From positions 1 through 31,120 of the forward strand of contig CAZEXL010000015.1 in assembly GCA_964516925.1 (NCBI GenBank): DNA of 31,120 nucleotides. The letters run 5' to 3'. Shown here in pieces: positions 1-6,232 of the stretch. The stretch comes from CAG-552 sp964516925 (GTDB taxonomy: Bacteria; Bacillota; Clostridia; Christensenellales; Pumilibacteraceae). How positions within the stretch are numbered: position 1 is the first letter of the stretch; each line of letters begins with the position of its first letter. Position numbers and translations under genes: made by a program. The notes below the pieces were generated by a model. It ran no database searches. It was not told where the DNA came from and saw only the letters and a program-made list of their open reading frames with translations.

Positions 1-195
1 TTTAGGAAAAGAAAAGCAAGCAAAAGAAACCTACTTTTCTTTAGGAAAAGAAAAGCAAGCAAAAGAAACCTACTTTTCTTTAGGGAAAGAAAAGTAAGCA
101 AAAGAAACCTACTTTTCTTTAGGAAAAGAAAAGCAAGCAAAAGAAACCTACTTTTCTTTAGGAAAAGAAAAGTAGGCAAAAGAAACTTAAACAAA
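1..195. repeat. 39-bp tandem repeat array (hairpin module A)
   Basis: Five head-to-tail copies of a 39-bp unit start at 1, 40, 79, 118 and 157; the last diverges after about 190, and the array is open at the window edge. Units differ by single bases (for example GCAAG/GTAAG/GTAGG). Each unit carries an inverted repeat: in the copy at 147-176 CCTACTTTTCTTT (147-159) pairs over 13 bp with AAAGAAAAGTAGG (164-176) around a 4-nt loop, followed by GCAAAAGAAAC. There are no unique spacers, so it is not a CRISPR array. Related hairpins recur at 646-1048, 24611-24639 and 30876-30904. Confidence 0.9.
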
Positions 196-206
196 TTCTA
201 AATTAC

Positions 207-241
207 GAAAAGGGTAGTGTGAAGAAACATTACTCTTTTTT
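207..241. terminator. Repeat-island hairpin B, copy 1 (terminator-like, both directions)
   Basis: A-rich left flank, stem 208-220 pairing with 227-239 (13 bp including two G-T pairs), loop GAAGAA at 221-226, then a T run. The A-run/stem/T-run layout would work as an intrinsic terminator on either strand. The same module occurs at 24801-24831 and 30936-30970 with compensatory changes in the stem. Confidence 0.6.
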
Positions 242-258
242 CGTACTTAAACCTTCTG

Positions 259-307
259 CCATTCTGAGCCGCACCTTCTGTCATTCTGAGCCGCAGGCGA
301 AGAATCT
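259..307. repeat. Structured repeat C (partial copy followed by full copy)
   Basis: A partial copy (259-272) precedes a full copy (280-307). The full copy begins GTCATTCTGAG and ends GAAGAATCTC; ATTCT pairs with AGAAT as an outer stem and GCC with GGC as an inner stem around a 3-nt loop. The same partial-then-full arrangement appears at 24848-24897, and another full copy at 24660-24687. It is followed by CGCGGAAGCGAAA and then CATATG, as in the second island. Confidence 0.8.
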
Positions 308-360
308 CGCGGAAGCGAAAGCATATGAATGCACTATCGTAACAGCAGGAACCAATCTCA

Positions 361-593
361 ACCATATGTCACCAACGAGGAGCTTTAGCGACGCGGCAAT
401 CTCGACCACGTTGTCATTGCGAGTTTGCGTAGCAAACGTGGCAATCTCTCCGTGTAACTGTACACTCTTGGCACAATCAAGCGTACTATCGCCCAACACC
501 ACCATATGTCACCAACGAGGAGCTTTAGCGACGCGGCAATCTCGACCACGTTGTCATTGCGAGTTTGCGTAGCAAACGTGGCAATCTCTCCGT
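361..593. repeat. 93-bp direct duplication containing structured repeat D
   Basis: Bases 361-453 are repeated as 501-593 (140-bp offset), apparently without change. Each copy holds two D-type elements: a variant at 368-403 and 508-543, and a canonical one at 413-448 and 553-588 of the form GTCATTGCGAG-stem-loop-GTGGCAATCTC. In the canonical copy ATTGC pairs with GCAAT, and inside it GTTTGC with GCAAAC around loop GTA. The two 93-bp copies are separated by 47 bp resembling the spacer before the 84-bp array. No protein-coding signal is credible here. Confidence 0.85.
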
Positions 594-645
594 TAAACTC
601 CTAACTCTCGGCATCATCAAAGGCACTACCGCCCAATAAACTCCT

Positions 646-1048
646 ATTAAGCTTCTTTTGTATACTTTTCTTCACGGAAGAAAAGTAGGTCGGCACAATC
701 CAACATTCTGCCGCTCGCAAACATATTCTATTAAGCTTCTTTTGCTTACTTTTCTTCACGGAAGAAAAGTAGGTCGGCACAATCCAACATTCTGCCGCTC
801 GCAAACATATTCTATTAAGCTTCTTTTGCTTACTTTTCTTCACGGAAGAAAAGTAGGTCGGCACAATCCAACATTCTGCCGCTCGCAAACATATTCTATT
901 AAGCTTCTTTTGTATACTTTTCTTCACGGAAGAAAAGTAGGTCGGCACAATCCAACATTCTGCCGCTCGCAAACATATTCTATTAAGCTTCTTTTGCTTA
1001 CTTTTCTTCACGGAAGAAAAGTAAGTCACGGAAGAAAAGTAAGACTAT
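646..1048. repeat. 84-bp tandem repeat array (reversed hairpin A plus spacer E)
   Basis: Unit starts (ATTAAGCTT) lie at 646, 730, 814, 898 and 982; the fifth copy breaks off after its hairpin, whose right arm is partly duplicated at 1026-1042. Each unit holds ACTTTTCTTC-ACG-GAAGAAAAGT preceded by AAGCTTCTTTTG, the reverse complement of the A-module flank seen at 1-195. Copies 1 and 4 read TGTATAC where copies 2, 3 and 5 read TGCTTAC, giving a 3-unit (252-bp) higher-order pattern. Because 84 is a multiple of three, long ORFs run through on both strands; they are repeat artefacts. Confidence 0.9.
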
Positions 1049-1071
1049 AAAGAAAAATATAAACTAAAGTA

Positions 1072-1100
1072 TTGCTTTTTCGGCTCAATCGTGTTATAAT
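1072..1100 (+). promoter_or_regulatory. Promoter of the aro operon, probably leaderless
   Basis: TTGCTT (1072-1077), a 17-bp spacer and a perfect TATAAT (1095-1100). Only six bases separate the -10 box from the aroC ATG at 1107, so transcription would start at or beside the A of the start codon. No Shine-Dalgarno sequence precedes the ATG. The -35 match is weak (3 of 6), the -10 perfect. Confidence 0.65.
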
Positions 1101-1106
1101 TAATTC

Positions 1107-2189
1107 ATGAGGTACTTAACAGCAGGCGAATCGCACGGCGAAAGTCTTATCGGCATAATCGAGGGGCTGCCGTCGGGCTTAAAAATCAATATTGACTTTA
1201 TAAACGAAATGCTTTCGCGCCGTAGATTGGTTTACGGCAGAGGTTCTCGCGCGTCCGTCGTTCCCGATTCGGCGCAAATAAAATCGGGCGTATGCGACGG
1301 TGTAACTACAGGCGCCCCCGTAGCGGTCGTCATAAACAACGGTTCGTGCGGCAAAGTCGAATTCGATTTTTATCGTCCCGGTCACGTCGACTTCGTCTCA
1401 GCGCAAAAGTATGCGTACAGCACTCCGTCACTTGGCGCAGAGCGAGCCAGCGCACGCGAAACGGCAATGCGTACGGCACTCGGCGCAATAGCGCTTCAAA
1501 TGTTAAGCGAACTTAATATCACGGTTAGTGCGTTCGTTACTCAAATAGGCAGCGTCTGCGCTTCCGCGACTCCGACCAAACTTAACGACGACCTTATGTG
1601 CGATGAGTCTGCGGCAAACGCAATGAAAGCGGAGATCGACGAAGCGGCTTCGTGCGGCGAAACGCTCGGCGGCAAAATCAAGCTCGTTGTAAGCGGCTTA
1701 ATTGCCGGCATAGGCTCTCACGTTCATTACGACCGAAGACTGGACTATAAGCTTGGCGGCGCGCTAATGGCGATACCGTCGGTAAAAGCAGTGGAAGTAG
1801 GCTACGGAACTAATTTTGCGTCGGCTAAAGGTAAATCGGTCGCCGACGAATTCGATAAAATTGACGGTAAAATCGTTCGTAAAACCAACTTTTGCGGCGG
1901 CATAGAGGGCGGCATATCCAACGGCGAAAACTTGGAATTTACGCTAACGCTAAAGCCTATTCCAAGCGTAGCCGACGTAAAAACTCTCGACGTCAACTAC
2001 AATTCTACGCTTACGACCAAGGTTCGAGGCGACGTAACTGCAGTGCCTGCGGCTTGCTCGGTAGCTTGCGCGGTTATCGGACTAGAACTAGCCGCCGCAA
2101 TTTCGGACTGTTTTGGCGGCGATACTATAAGCGAACTAAAAAGCAGGTATAAGCAAAAAGGAAAAAGCCAATGCAAAAAATCTTTATAA
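1107..2189 (+). CDS. aroC: Chorismate synthase
   Basis: Converts 5-enolpyruvylshikimate-3-phosphate to chorismate in the cytosol using reduced FMN; last common step of aromatic amino acid synthesis. The 360-residue product has the family length. Signatures seen: GESHG at 7-11, RPGH at 90-93, RASARET at 113-119, GGISNGE at 268-274 and RGDVTAVPAA at 307-316. The start is chosen because MRYLTAGESHG is the normal family N-terminus and no upstream in-frame start is better. It is the first gene of a five-gene operon and overlaps aroB by 19 nt in another frame. The ATG lies six bases after a TATAAT box with no ribosome binding site, so translation may be leaderless. Function is secure; the leaderless start is inference. 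Confidence 0.97.
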   Translation: MRYLTAGESHGESLIGIIEGLPSGLKINIDFINEMLSRRRLVYGRGSRASVVPDSAQIKSGVCDGVTTGAPVAVVINNGSCGKVEFDFYRPGHVDFVSAQKYAYSTPSLGAERASARETAMRTALGAIALQMLSELNITVSAFVTQIGSVCASATPTKLNDDLMCDESAANAMKAEIDEAASCGETLGGKIKLVVSGLIAGIGSHVHYDRRLDYKLGGALMAIPSVKAVEVGYGTNFASAKGKSVADEFDKIDGKIVRKTNFCGGIEGGISNGENLEFTLTLKPIPSVADVKTLDVNYNSTLTTKVRGDVTAVPAACSVACAVIGLELAAAISDCFGGDTISELKSRYKQKGKSQCKKSL

Positions 2190-3112
2190 ATTCGGGTAAA
2201 GAAACGGACGTATTATATAGCGGTGCGTTCGTACTCACCGACGACAACCTAAGTCGTATATACGGACCGATGCTTCCTCCCGACAGAATGGTAATAAAGC
2301 CGGGCGAAACGAGCAAAAACCTGTTTACGGTCGAACGCATAGCCACCGAAATGCTAAAAAAGGGCGTAAAACGTTCGGATAAAGTCGTTGCGTTCGGCGG
2401 CGGAGTAGTGGGCGATATTCTAGGCTTTGCCGCGTCTATTTACATGCGCGGCATAAAGTGGAGCTTTATTCCTACGTCGTTGCTTTCCATGGCGGACAGC
2501 TGTGTAGGCGGCAAAACCGGCGTAAACGTAGGCATGATAAAAAACGCCGTAGGCTCGTTTAGTGCGCCCGACGCTTATATCGAAACCAAGTATCTTCGCA
2601 CTTTACCGCAAAAAGAATATCAAAGCGGCATGGGCGAAATAGTAAAAATGTCGCTTCTGGACGCCGACCTTTTTGATTTTATGCACGGCGAGTTCGACGA
2701 AACGGAAGCAATAACAAAATGCGTAAAAGTCAAAAGCGAAATCGTAAGCAAAGACCTTAAAGATAAAGGCGCGCGTAAAGCACTTAATATGGGTCACACG
2801 GTAGGGCACGCAATCGAAATGTTAACTTCTCTTCCGCACGGAACGAGTATACTCATAGGCTTAAGATTGGAAATGCTTATGTTGCGCGATTATATAAGCC
2901 ACAACTTTTTCTACGAAGTTCAGTCGTACCTAGGCGACTTTATAGGCAACGAGCCGATAAGCTTTAACGCCGAGCAAATAGCCGAAATAGCGGCTTCGGA
3001 CAAAAAGAACGGTAAAGGCATAAGCGTAATGTATCCTCGCTCGCTCGGAGACGTTAAGGAAGCCGTACTAAGCAAAGAAGAATTTATCAGGTTACTAAGG
3101 GACGCCATGTAA
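2171..3112 (+). CDS. aroB: 3-Dehydroquinate synthase
   Basis: Cyclises DAHP to 3-dehydroquinate with NAD+ and a divalent metal, the second shikimate step. Signatures: GGGVVGD at 76-82, PTSLLSMADSCVGGKTGVN at 101-119, GMGEIVK at 153-159 and NMGHTVGHAIE at 206-216. The expected metal ligands are present as E156, H209 and H223. At 313 residues it is shorter than the usual 350-360; the missing length is mostly N-terminal, where the NAD-binding fold starts abruptly, but all catalytic motifs remain. The ATG lies inside the aroC tail behind an AGGAAAAAG-type ribosome binding site. The stop TAA overlaps the aroA ATG by one base, so translation is likely coupled. Confidence 0.95.
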   Translation: MQKIFINSGKETDVLYSGAFVLTDDNLSRIYGPMLPPDRMVIKPGETSKNLFTVERIATEMLKKGVKRSDKVVAFGGGVVGDILGFAASIYMRGIKWSFIPTSLLSMADSCVGGKTGVNVGMIKNAVGSFSAPDAYIETKYLRTLPQKEYQSGMGEIVKMSLLDADLFDFMHGEFDETEAITKCVKVKSEIVSKDLKDKGARKALNMGHTVGHAIEMLTSLPHGTSILIGLRLEMLMLRDYISHNFFYEVQSYLGDFIGNEPISFNAEQIAEIAASDKKNGKGISVMYPRSLGDVKEAVLSKEEFIRLLRDAM

Positions 3113-4317
3113 TGAAAGTAAAGCCAATAAAACAATTTTTTCGCGCTCTTACGCCTCCGCCCGACAAAAGCATAACTATACGTGCGCTTATAATGGGTAT
3201 GCTTGCAAACGGCGAAACGATAATAAAAAATCCGCTTCTAAGCGGCGACACGGTTGCCGCAATTGACGCAATAAGCGCTTTGGGCGCCGAGGTCGATTTC
3301 AAATCGGGCGCAATAACAATAAGGGGCGGCAAACCGCAAAGCGCGGTAGTCGACGCGAAAAATTCAGCAACTACGCTAAGACTTCTTGCCGGCGCAGTAA
3401 GCGGCTACGACGTAACCGTTACGCTAAAGGGCGACGCCTCGCTGTCAAGCCGCAGTATGGCCTCGCTGGTATCGGCGCTAAAAAGCATGGGAGCAGACGT
3501 CAGCGGCGATCGTCCGCCATTAAAAATAAACGGCGGCAAGATTAACGGAATTGACTTCGTTCCTACTTCTCCGTCCGCTCAGGTAAAGAGCGCAGTGCTT
3601 CTAGCCGGGCTAAACGCAAACGGTCAAACTACCGTAACCGAAAAAATTCCCACGCGCTCTCATACCGAGGAAATGTTGCCGCTTTTCGGTGCGGACGTAA
3701 AAATCGATAACGGCGTAATAAAATTATTGCCAAGCAAACTTAAAGGAACCGAAATTCTCGTGCCGGGCGATATGTCTTCGGCGGCGTATCCGATGGTACT
3801 TGCGCTAAAAAAGGGATATTGCTATCTAAAAAACGTAGGACTATCCCGACGTGAACTAATCGACTTTTTAATAAGCATAGGCGGAGATATAACGATAGAC
3901 GGCGAAGGCGACAGGGGCGACGTAGTAGTAAGACAGTCTAACCTTAAGCCGTTTACGCTAAGCGGCAATCTTTCCACCGCGCTTATCGACGAACTGCCTC
4001 TTCTAGCCGTGCTTGCGTGTACTATCGACGGCGAAAGTACTATTACCGACGCGGCGACATTGCGCAACAAAGAGTGCGATAGGATAAAGCAAACCGTAAC
4101 GTGCCTAAAAAGCATGGGCGCAAACGTAACCGAACTTAAAGACGGATTCAAAATAATCGGCGGCGAGCTTAAAGGCGGAAACGCCGTAACAAAAGGCGAT
4201 CACCGATTGGCAATGAGCATGGCTGTAGCCAACGCTCTGTCGCTTTGCGGCGGAACTGTCGACGACGATAAATGCGTCGACATAAGCTATCCGTCGTTTT
4301 GGGAGCTTTTTATATGA
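3112..4317 (+). CDS. aroA: 3-Phosphoshikimate 1-carboxyvinyltransferase (EPSP synthase)
   Basis: Transfers enolpyruvate from PEP to shikimate-3-phosphate. The 401-residue protein shows the two-domain family motifs: PPDKSITIRAL around K19/S20/R24, KNSATTLR at 83-90, SAQVK at 155-159, RSHTE at 182-186, PGDMSSAAY, and DHRLAMSMAV near the C-terminus. SAQ-x-K and R-x-H-x-E are typical of class II enzymes. The residue aligned with E. coli Gly96 is Ala86 (codon 3367-3369), the residue also found in glyphosate-insensitive class II enzymes. It begins in the overlapping TAATG of aroB and ends in an ATGA overlap with aroE. Confidence 0.96.
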   Translation: MKVKPIKQFFRALTPPPDKSITIRALIMGMLANGETIIKNPLLSGDTVAAIDAISALGAEVDFKSGAITIRGGKPQSAVVDAKNSATTLRLLAGAVSGYDVTVTLKGDASLSSRSMASLVSALKSMGADVSGDRPPLKINGGKINGIDFVPTSPSAQVKSAVLLAGLNANGQTTVTEKIPTRSHTEEMLPLFGADVKIDNGVIKLLPSKLKGTEILVPGDMSSAAYPMVLALKKGYCYLKNVGLSRRELIDFLISIGGDITIDGEGDRGDVVVRQSNLKPFTLSGNLSTALIDELPLLAVLACTIDGESTITDAATLRNKECDRIKQTVTCLKSMGANVTELKDGFKIIGGELKGGNAVTKGDHRLAMSMAVANALSLCGGTVDDDKCVDISYPSFWELFI

Positions 4318-5036
4318 GACTATTCGTTTTAGGCAACAACATATCGTACTCGCTTTCTCCGCGCATTTTCGATATTTTATTCAAAAATTTCGGCGAAAAA
4401 GGCGAGTACTCGATAATCGACCTTCCGCCCGATAAATTGCCGAATATCGTGGAAATTTGCAAGGACTACGACGGTTTTAACGTAACAAAACCATACAAAA
4501 CGCAGATAATAAAGTACCTTGCTTCCGACAAAAGCGGTTATGCAAGCGTAAATACCGTAACTACGCGCGATATGACCGGTTACAGTACGGACGGCGACGG
4601 CTTTTTGTTCGATATCGAGCGTTGTTATAGCGGCGCAAGTAAGTCAAACGTGCTTGTCGTCGGGTACGGCGGAGCGGCAACCGCTTGCGTAAACGCGCTT
4701 AAGTCAAGCGGTGCGACCGTTGCGGTAACGGGGCGTAACGAGCAAAAGTTAGCGGAGTTTGCACAAAAAAACGGCGTTTCGGTTTACGACGACTCGTTTT
4801 TGCCCGACGGCGTGGTAAGTTGCGTTACGCAAACGTTTGTACCCAAAGTAAAGGGCGTAAAGTTCTGCTACGACCTTCGTTACAGCGGTGAAACGTTAAA
4901 ACTGGATTGTTCGTCGTCAAACGGACTGGGCATGCTCGTAATGCAAGCAATATATTCGTATTGCCGTTTTTGCGGAAAACTATTTGACAACGACGAGCTA
5001 AAAAGGTTATACTCAATCGTAAAGGAGAGTTTATGA
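4314..5036 (+). CDS. aroE: Shikimate dehydrogenase
   Basis: NADPH-dependent reduction of 3-dehydroshikimate to shikimate. I use the ATG at 4314, which overlaps the aroA stop (ATGA) and has GGGAG eight bases upstream; the longer reading frame from 4272 would add 14 residues inside aroA with no support. The 240-residue protein has SYSLSP at 11-16 (shikimate-binding serines S13 and S15), NVTKPYK at 56-62 with catalytic Lys62, STDGDGF at 91-97 with Asp93, and the dinucleotide loop GYGGAA at 117-122. It is about 30 residues shorter than typical AroE, mainly in the C-terminal half. It overlaps the next gene by ATGA. Confidence 0.93.
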   Translation: MRLFVLGNNISYSLSPRIFDILFKNFGEKGEYSIIDLPPDKLPNIVEICKDYDGFNVTKPYKTQIIKYLASDKSGYASVNTVTTRDMTGYSTDGDGFLFDIERCYSGASKSNVLVVGYGGAATACVNALKSSGATVAVTGRNEQKLAEFAQKNGVSVYDDSFLPDGVVSCVTQTFVPKVKGVKFCYDLRYSGETLKLDCSSSNGLGMLVMQAIYSYCRFCGKLFDNDELKRLYSIVKESL

Positions 5037-6016
5037 AGATACTAGTAATTTCAGGCGCAAACCTTAACAAACTCGGTCAGCGCGAAAAGATATACGGCGA
5101 CTTTACTTTAAGCGAACTTCAAAGCGATCTCGTTGCTTACGCAGGCGAAGCGGATCTGGAGTTCTTTACTTCCAATCACGAAGGCGAAATTATCGAAGCA
5201 GTTCAAAACTGCAATGCGGACGCGCTTATAATAAACGCCGGCGGATATTCGCACACCAGCGTCGCAATAGCCGACGCGCTTAGTATGCTTACCGTCCCTA
5301 AAATAGAAGTTCATCTTACCAATATCCATTCGCGCGAAGAATATCGACGCTTTACCGTCACCGGTTCTAAGTGCGACGGCGTAATAACCGGATTCGGTAT
5401 CGACGGATACAAGGCTGCAATCGATATAATAAAACGCCGTTTAAGCAAAGTAAGCAACCAAATTCAAAGCGAAAGCGCGCCCAAAACAAAGGAGAACGGC
5501 ATAATGAGGAATATCGCATTTATAGGAATGATGGGTACGGGCAAAACGGTTACCGCTAAAGTAGTTGCTCAAAAGCTCGGCAAAAACTATCTCGATATCG
5601 ACGATTGTATAGTTGCAAAAATGGGAATGCCCATATCGGTAGCGTTTTTACAGCTCGGCGAAAAGACCTTCCGCGACTACGAGTACGATATAATGTGTTC
5701 TATCGTGTGGCAGGAAAACTTCATAATAAGTTGCGGCGGCGGCGTTCCGCTTTTTAAGCGCAACATGGATCTTATTCAGGATTTTATAAAGGTTCGTCTT
5801 ACCGCGTCGCCCGAAGAAATTTACGAGCGCACCAAGGACGACTTCGCTCGTCCGTTGCTTAAGGACAACAGTGCCAAAAAAATCGCTCAAATCATCGACG
5901 AGCGTGAGGAGGCTTATTCTGCAGCCGCCGATATCACCGTTAGCACCGACGGCAAAACGGTAGAACAGGTAGCCGATGAAGTAATAAAAAAGTTACAAGA
6001 AAAAAACTTGATCTAG
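5033..6016 (+). CDS. aroQ/aroK: Fused type II 3-dehydroquinate dehydratase and shikimate kinase
   Basis: One 327-residue ORF with two enzymes. Residues 1-140 are type II dehydroquinase: GANLNKLGQRE with catalytic Tyr21, SNHEGE at 47-52, INAGGYSHTS at 67-76 and EVHLTN at 92-97 with His94. After a polar linker (about 141-157), residues 158-327 are shikimate kinase: P-loop GMMGTGKT at 165-172, DID at 188-190, GEKTFRDYE, and CGGGVPL. Together they catalyse dehydroquinate to dehydroshikimate and shikimate to shikimate-3-phosphate, the steps either side of AroE. Methionine 158 has its own AAAGGAG ribosome binding site (5488-5494), so a free kinase of 170 residues may also be made. Starts in an ATGA overlap with aroE after AAAGGAG. 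Ends the operon. Confidence 0.95.
   Translation: MKILVISGANLNKLGQREKIYGDFTLSELQSDLVAYAGEADLEFFTSNHEGEIIEAVQNCNADALIINAGGYSHTSVAIADALSMLTVPKIEVHLTNIHSREEYRRFTVTGSKCDGVITGFGIDGYKAAIDIIKRRLSKVSNQIQSESAPKTKENGIMRNIAFIGMMGTGKTVTAKVVAQKLGKNYLDIDDCIVAKMGMPISVAFLQLGEKTFRDYEYDIMCSIVWQENFIISCGGGVPLFKRNMDLIQDFIKVRLTASPEEIYERTKDDFARPLLKDNSAKKIAQIIDEREEAYSAAADITVSTDGKTVEQVADEVIKKLQEKNLI
5488..5506 (+). promoter_or_regulatory. Internal ribosome binding site and start codon for the shikimate kinase part
   Basis: AAAGGAG (5488-5494) lies nine bases before an in-frame ATG (5504-5506) at the domain junction of the aroQ/aroK ORF. The residues after this ATG (MRNIAFIGMMG) look like a normal shikimate kinase N-terminus. 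No stop codon separates the two domains, so both fused and free kinase are possible. Confidence 0.7.
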
Positions 6017-6032
6017 CGGCAAGTCCGTTAAA

Positions 6033-6073
6033 TGCGTTTGCACGAAAAAATTTTTCTTAGCCGCGGCAAACGC
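6033..6073. promoter_or_regulatory. Inverted repeat abutting the pyr promoter
   Basis: GCGTTTGC (6033-6040) and GCAAACGC (6066-6073) are perfect inverted copies separated by 25 bases, and the second ends at the base before the TTGACA box. It could be an operator or part of the 3' end of the aro transcript. There is no T run after it, so it is not a standard terminator. Confidence 0.35.
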
Positions 6074-6102
6074 TTGACATTACTTTTTTGTAGTGCTATA
6101 AT
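6074..6102 (+). promoter_or_regulatory. Promoter of the pyrimidine operon
   Basis: TTGACA (6074-6079), 17-bp spacer, TATAAT (6097-6102) preceded by TGC (extended -10). This is the closest match to the sigma-A consensus in the window. Transcription should start near 6109 and give a leader of about 125 nt before pyrC. Confidence 0.9.
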
Positions 6103-6128
6103 CACGGCAACGATCTTTAAGTCGATGC

Positions 6129-6221
6129 TGCGACGTCGGCAAGATTGCGTAAAAAAGTAGGCTATAAGTCTATATTGTTTTCGTAACCTGTATCTCGTCG
6201 CATGCGTGACGAGATTTTTTT
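6129..6221 (+). terminator. Leader attenuator of the pyr operon
   Basis: Intrinsic terminator: stem 6192-6199 with 6208-6215 (8 bp), loop 6200-6207, seven T residues at 6215-6221, ending just before the pyrC ribosome binding site. Upstream TGCGACG (6129-6135) can pair with CGTCGCA (6196-6202), which would destroy the terminator stem, so the leader can fold two ways. A terminator inside the leader of a biosynthetic operon implies attenuation control. I do not see a recognisable PyrR-binding loop, so the sensor is unknown. Confidence 0.75.
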
Positions 6222-6232
6222 ACGGAGAACGT

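Noticed and set aside
1..195. Possible CRISPR array
   Set aside because: The repeats are directly adjacent with no unique spacers, and there are no cas genes.
219..572. 117-residue plus-strand ORF and a 74-residue antisense ORF in the first island
   Set aside because: They run through terminator-like hairpin B and repeats C and D, start within a hairpin, have no ribosome binding site and contain duplicated repeat translation.
601..1050. 142- and 130-residue ORFs on opposite strands
   Set aside because: Both are translations of the 84-bp tandem repeat, whose length is a multiple of three; no promoter or ribosome binding site.
6125..6160. 11-codon leader peptide before pyrC
   Set aside because: It lacks a ribosome binding site and a codon run that would sense pyrimidines; kept only as a remark in the attenuator finding.
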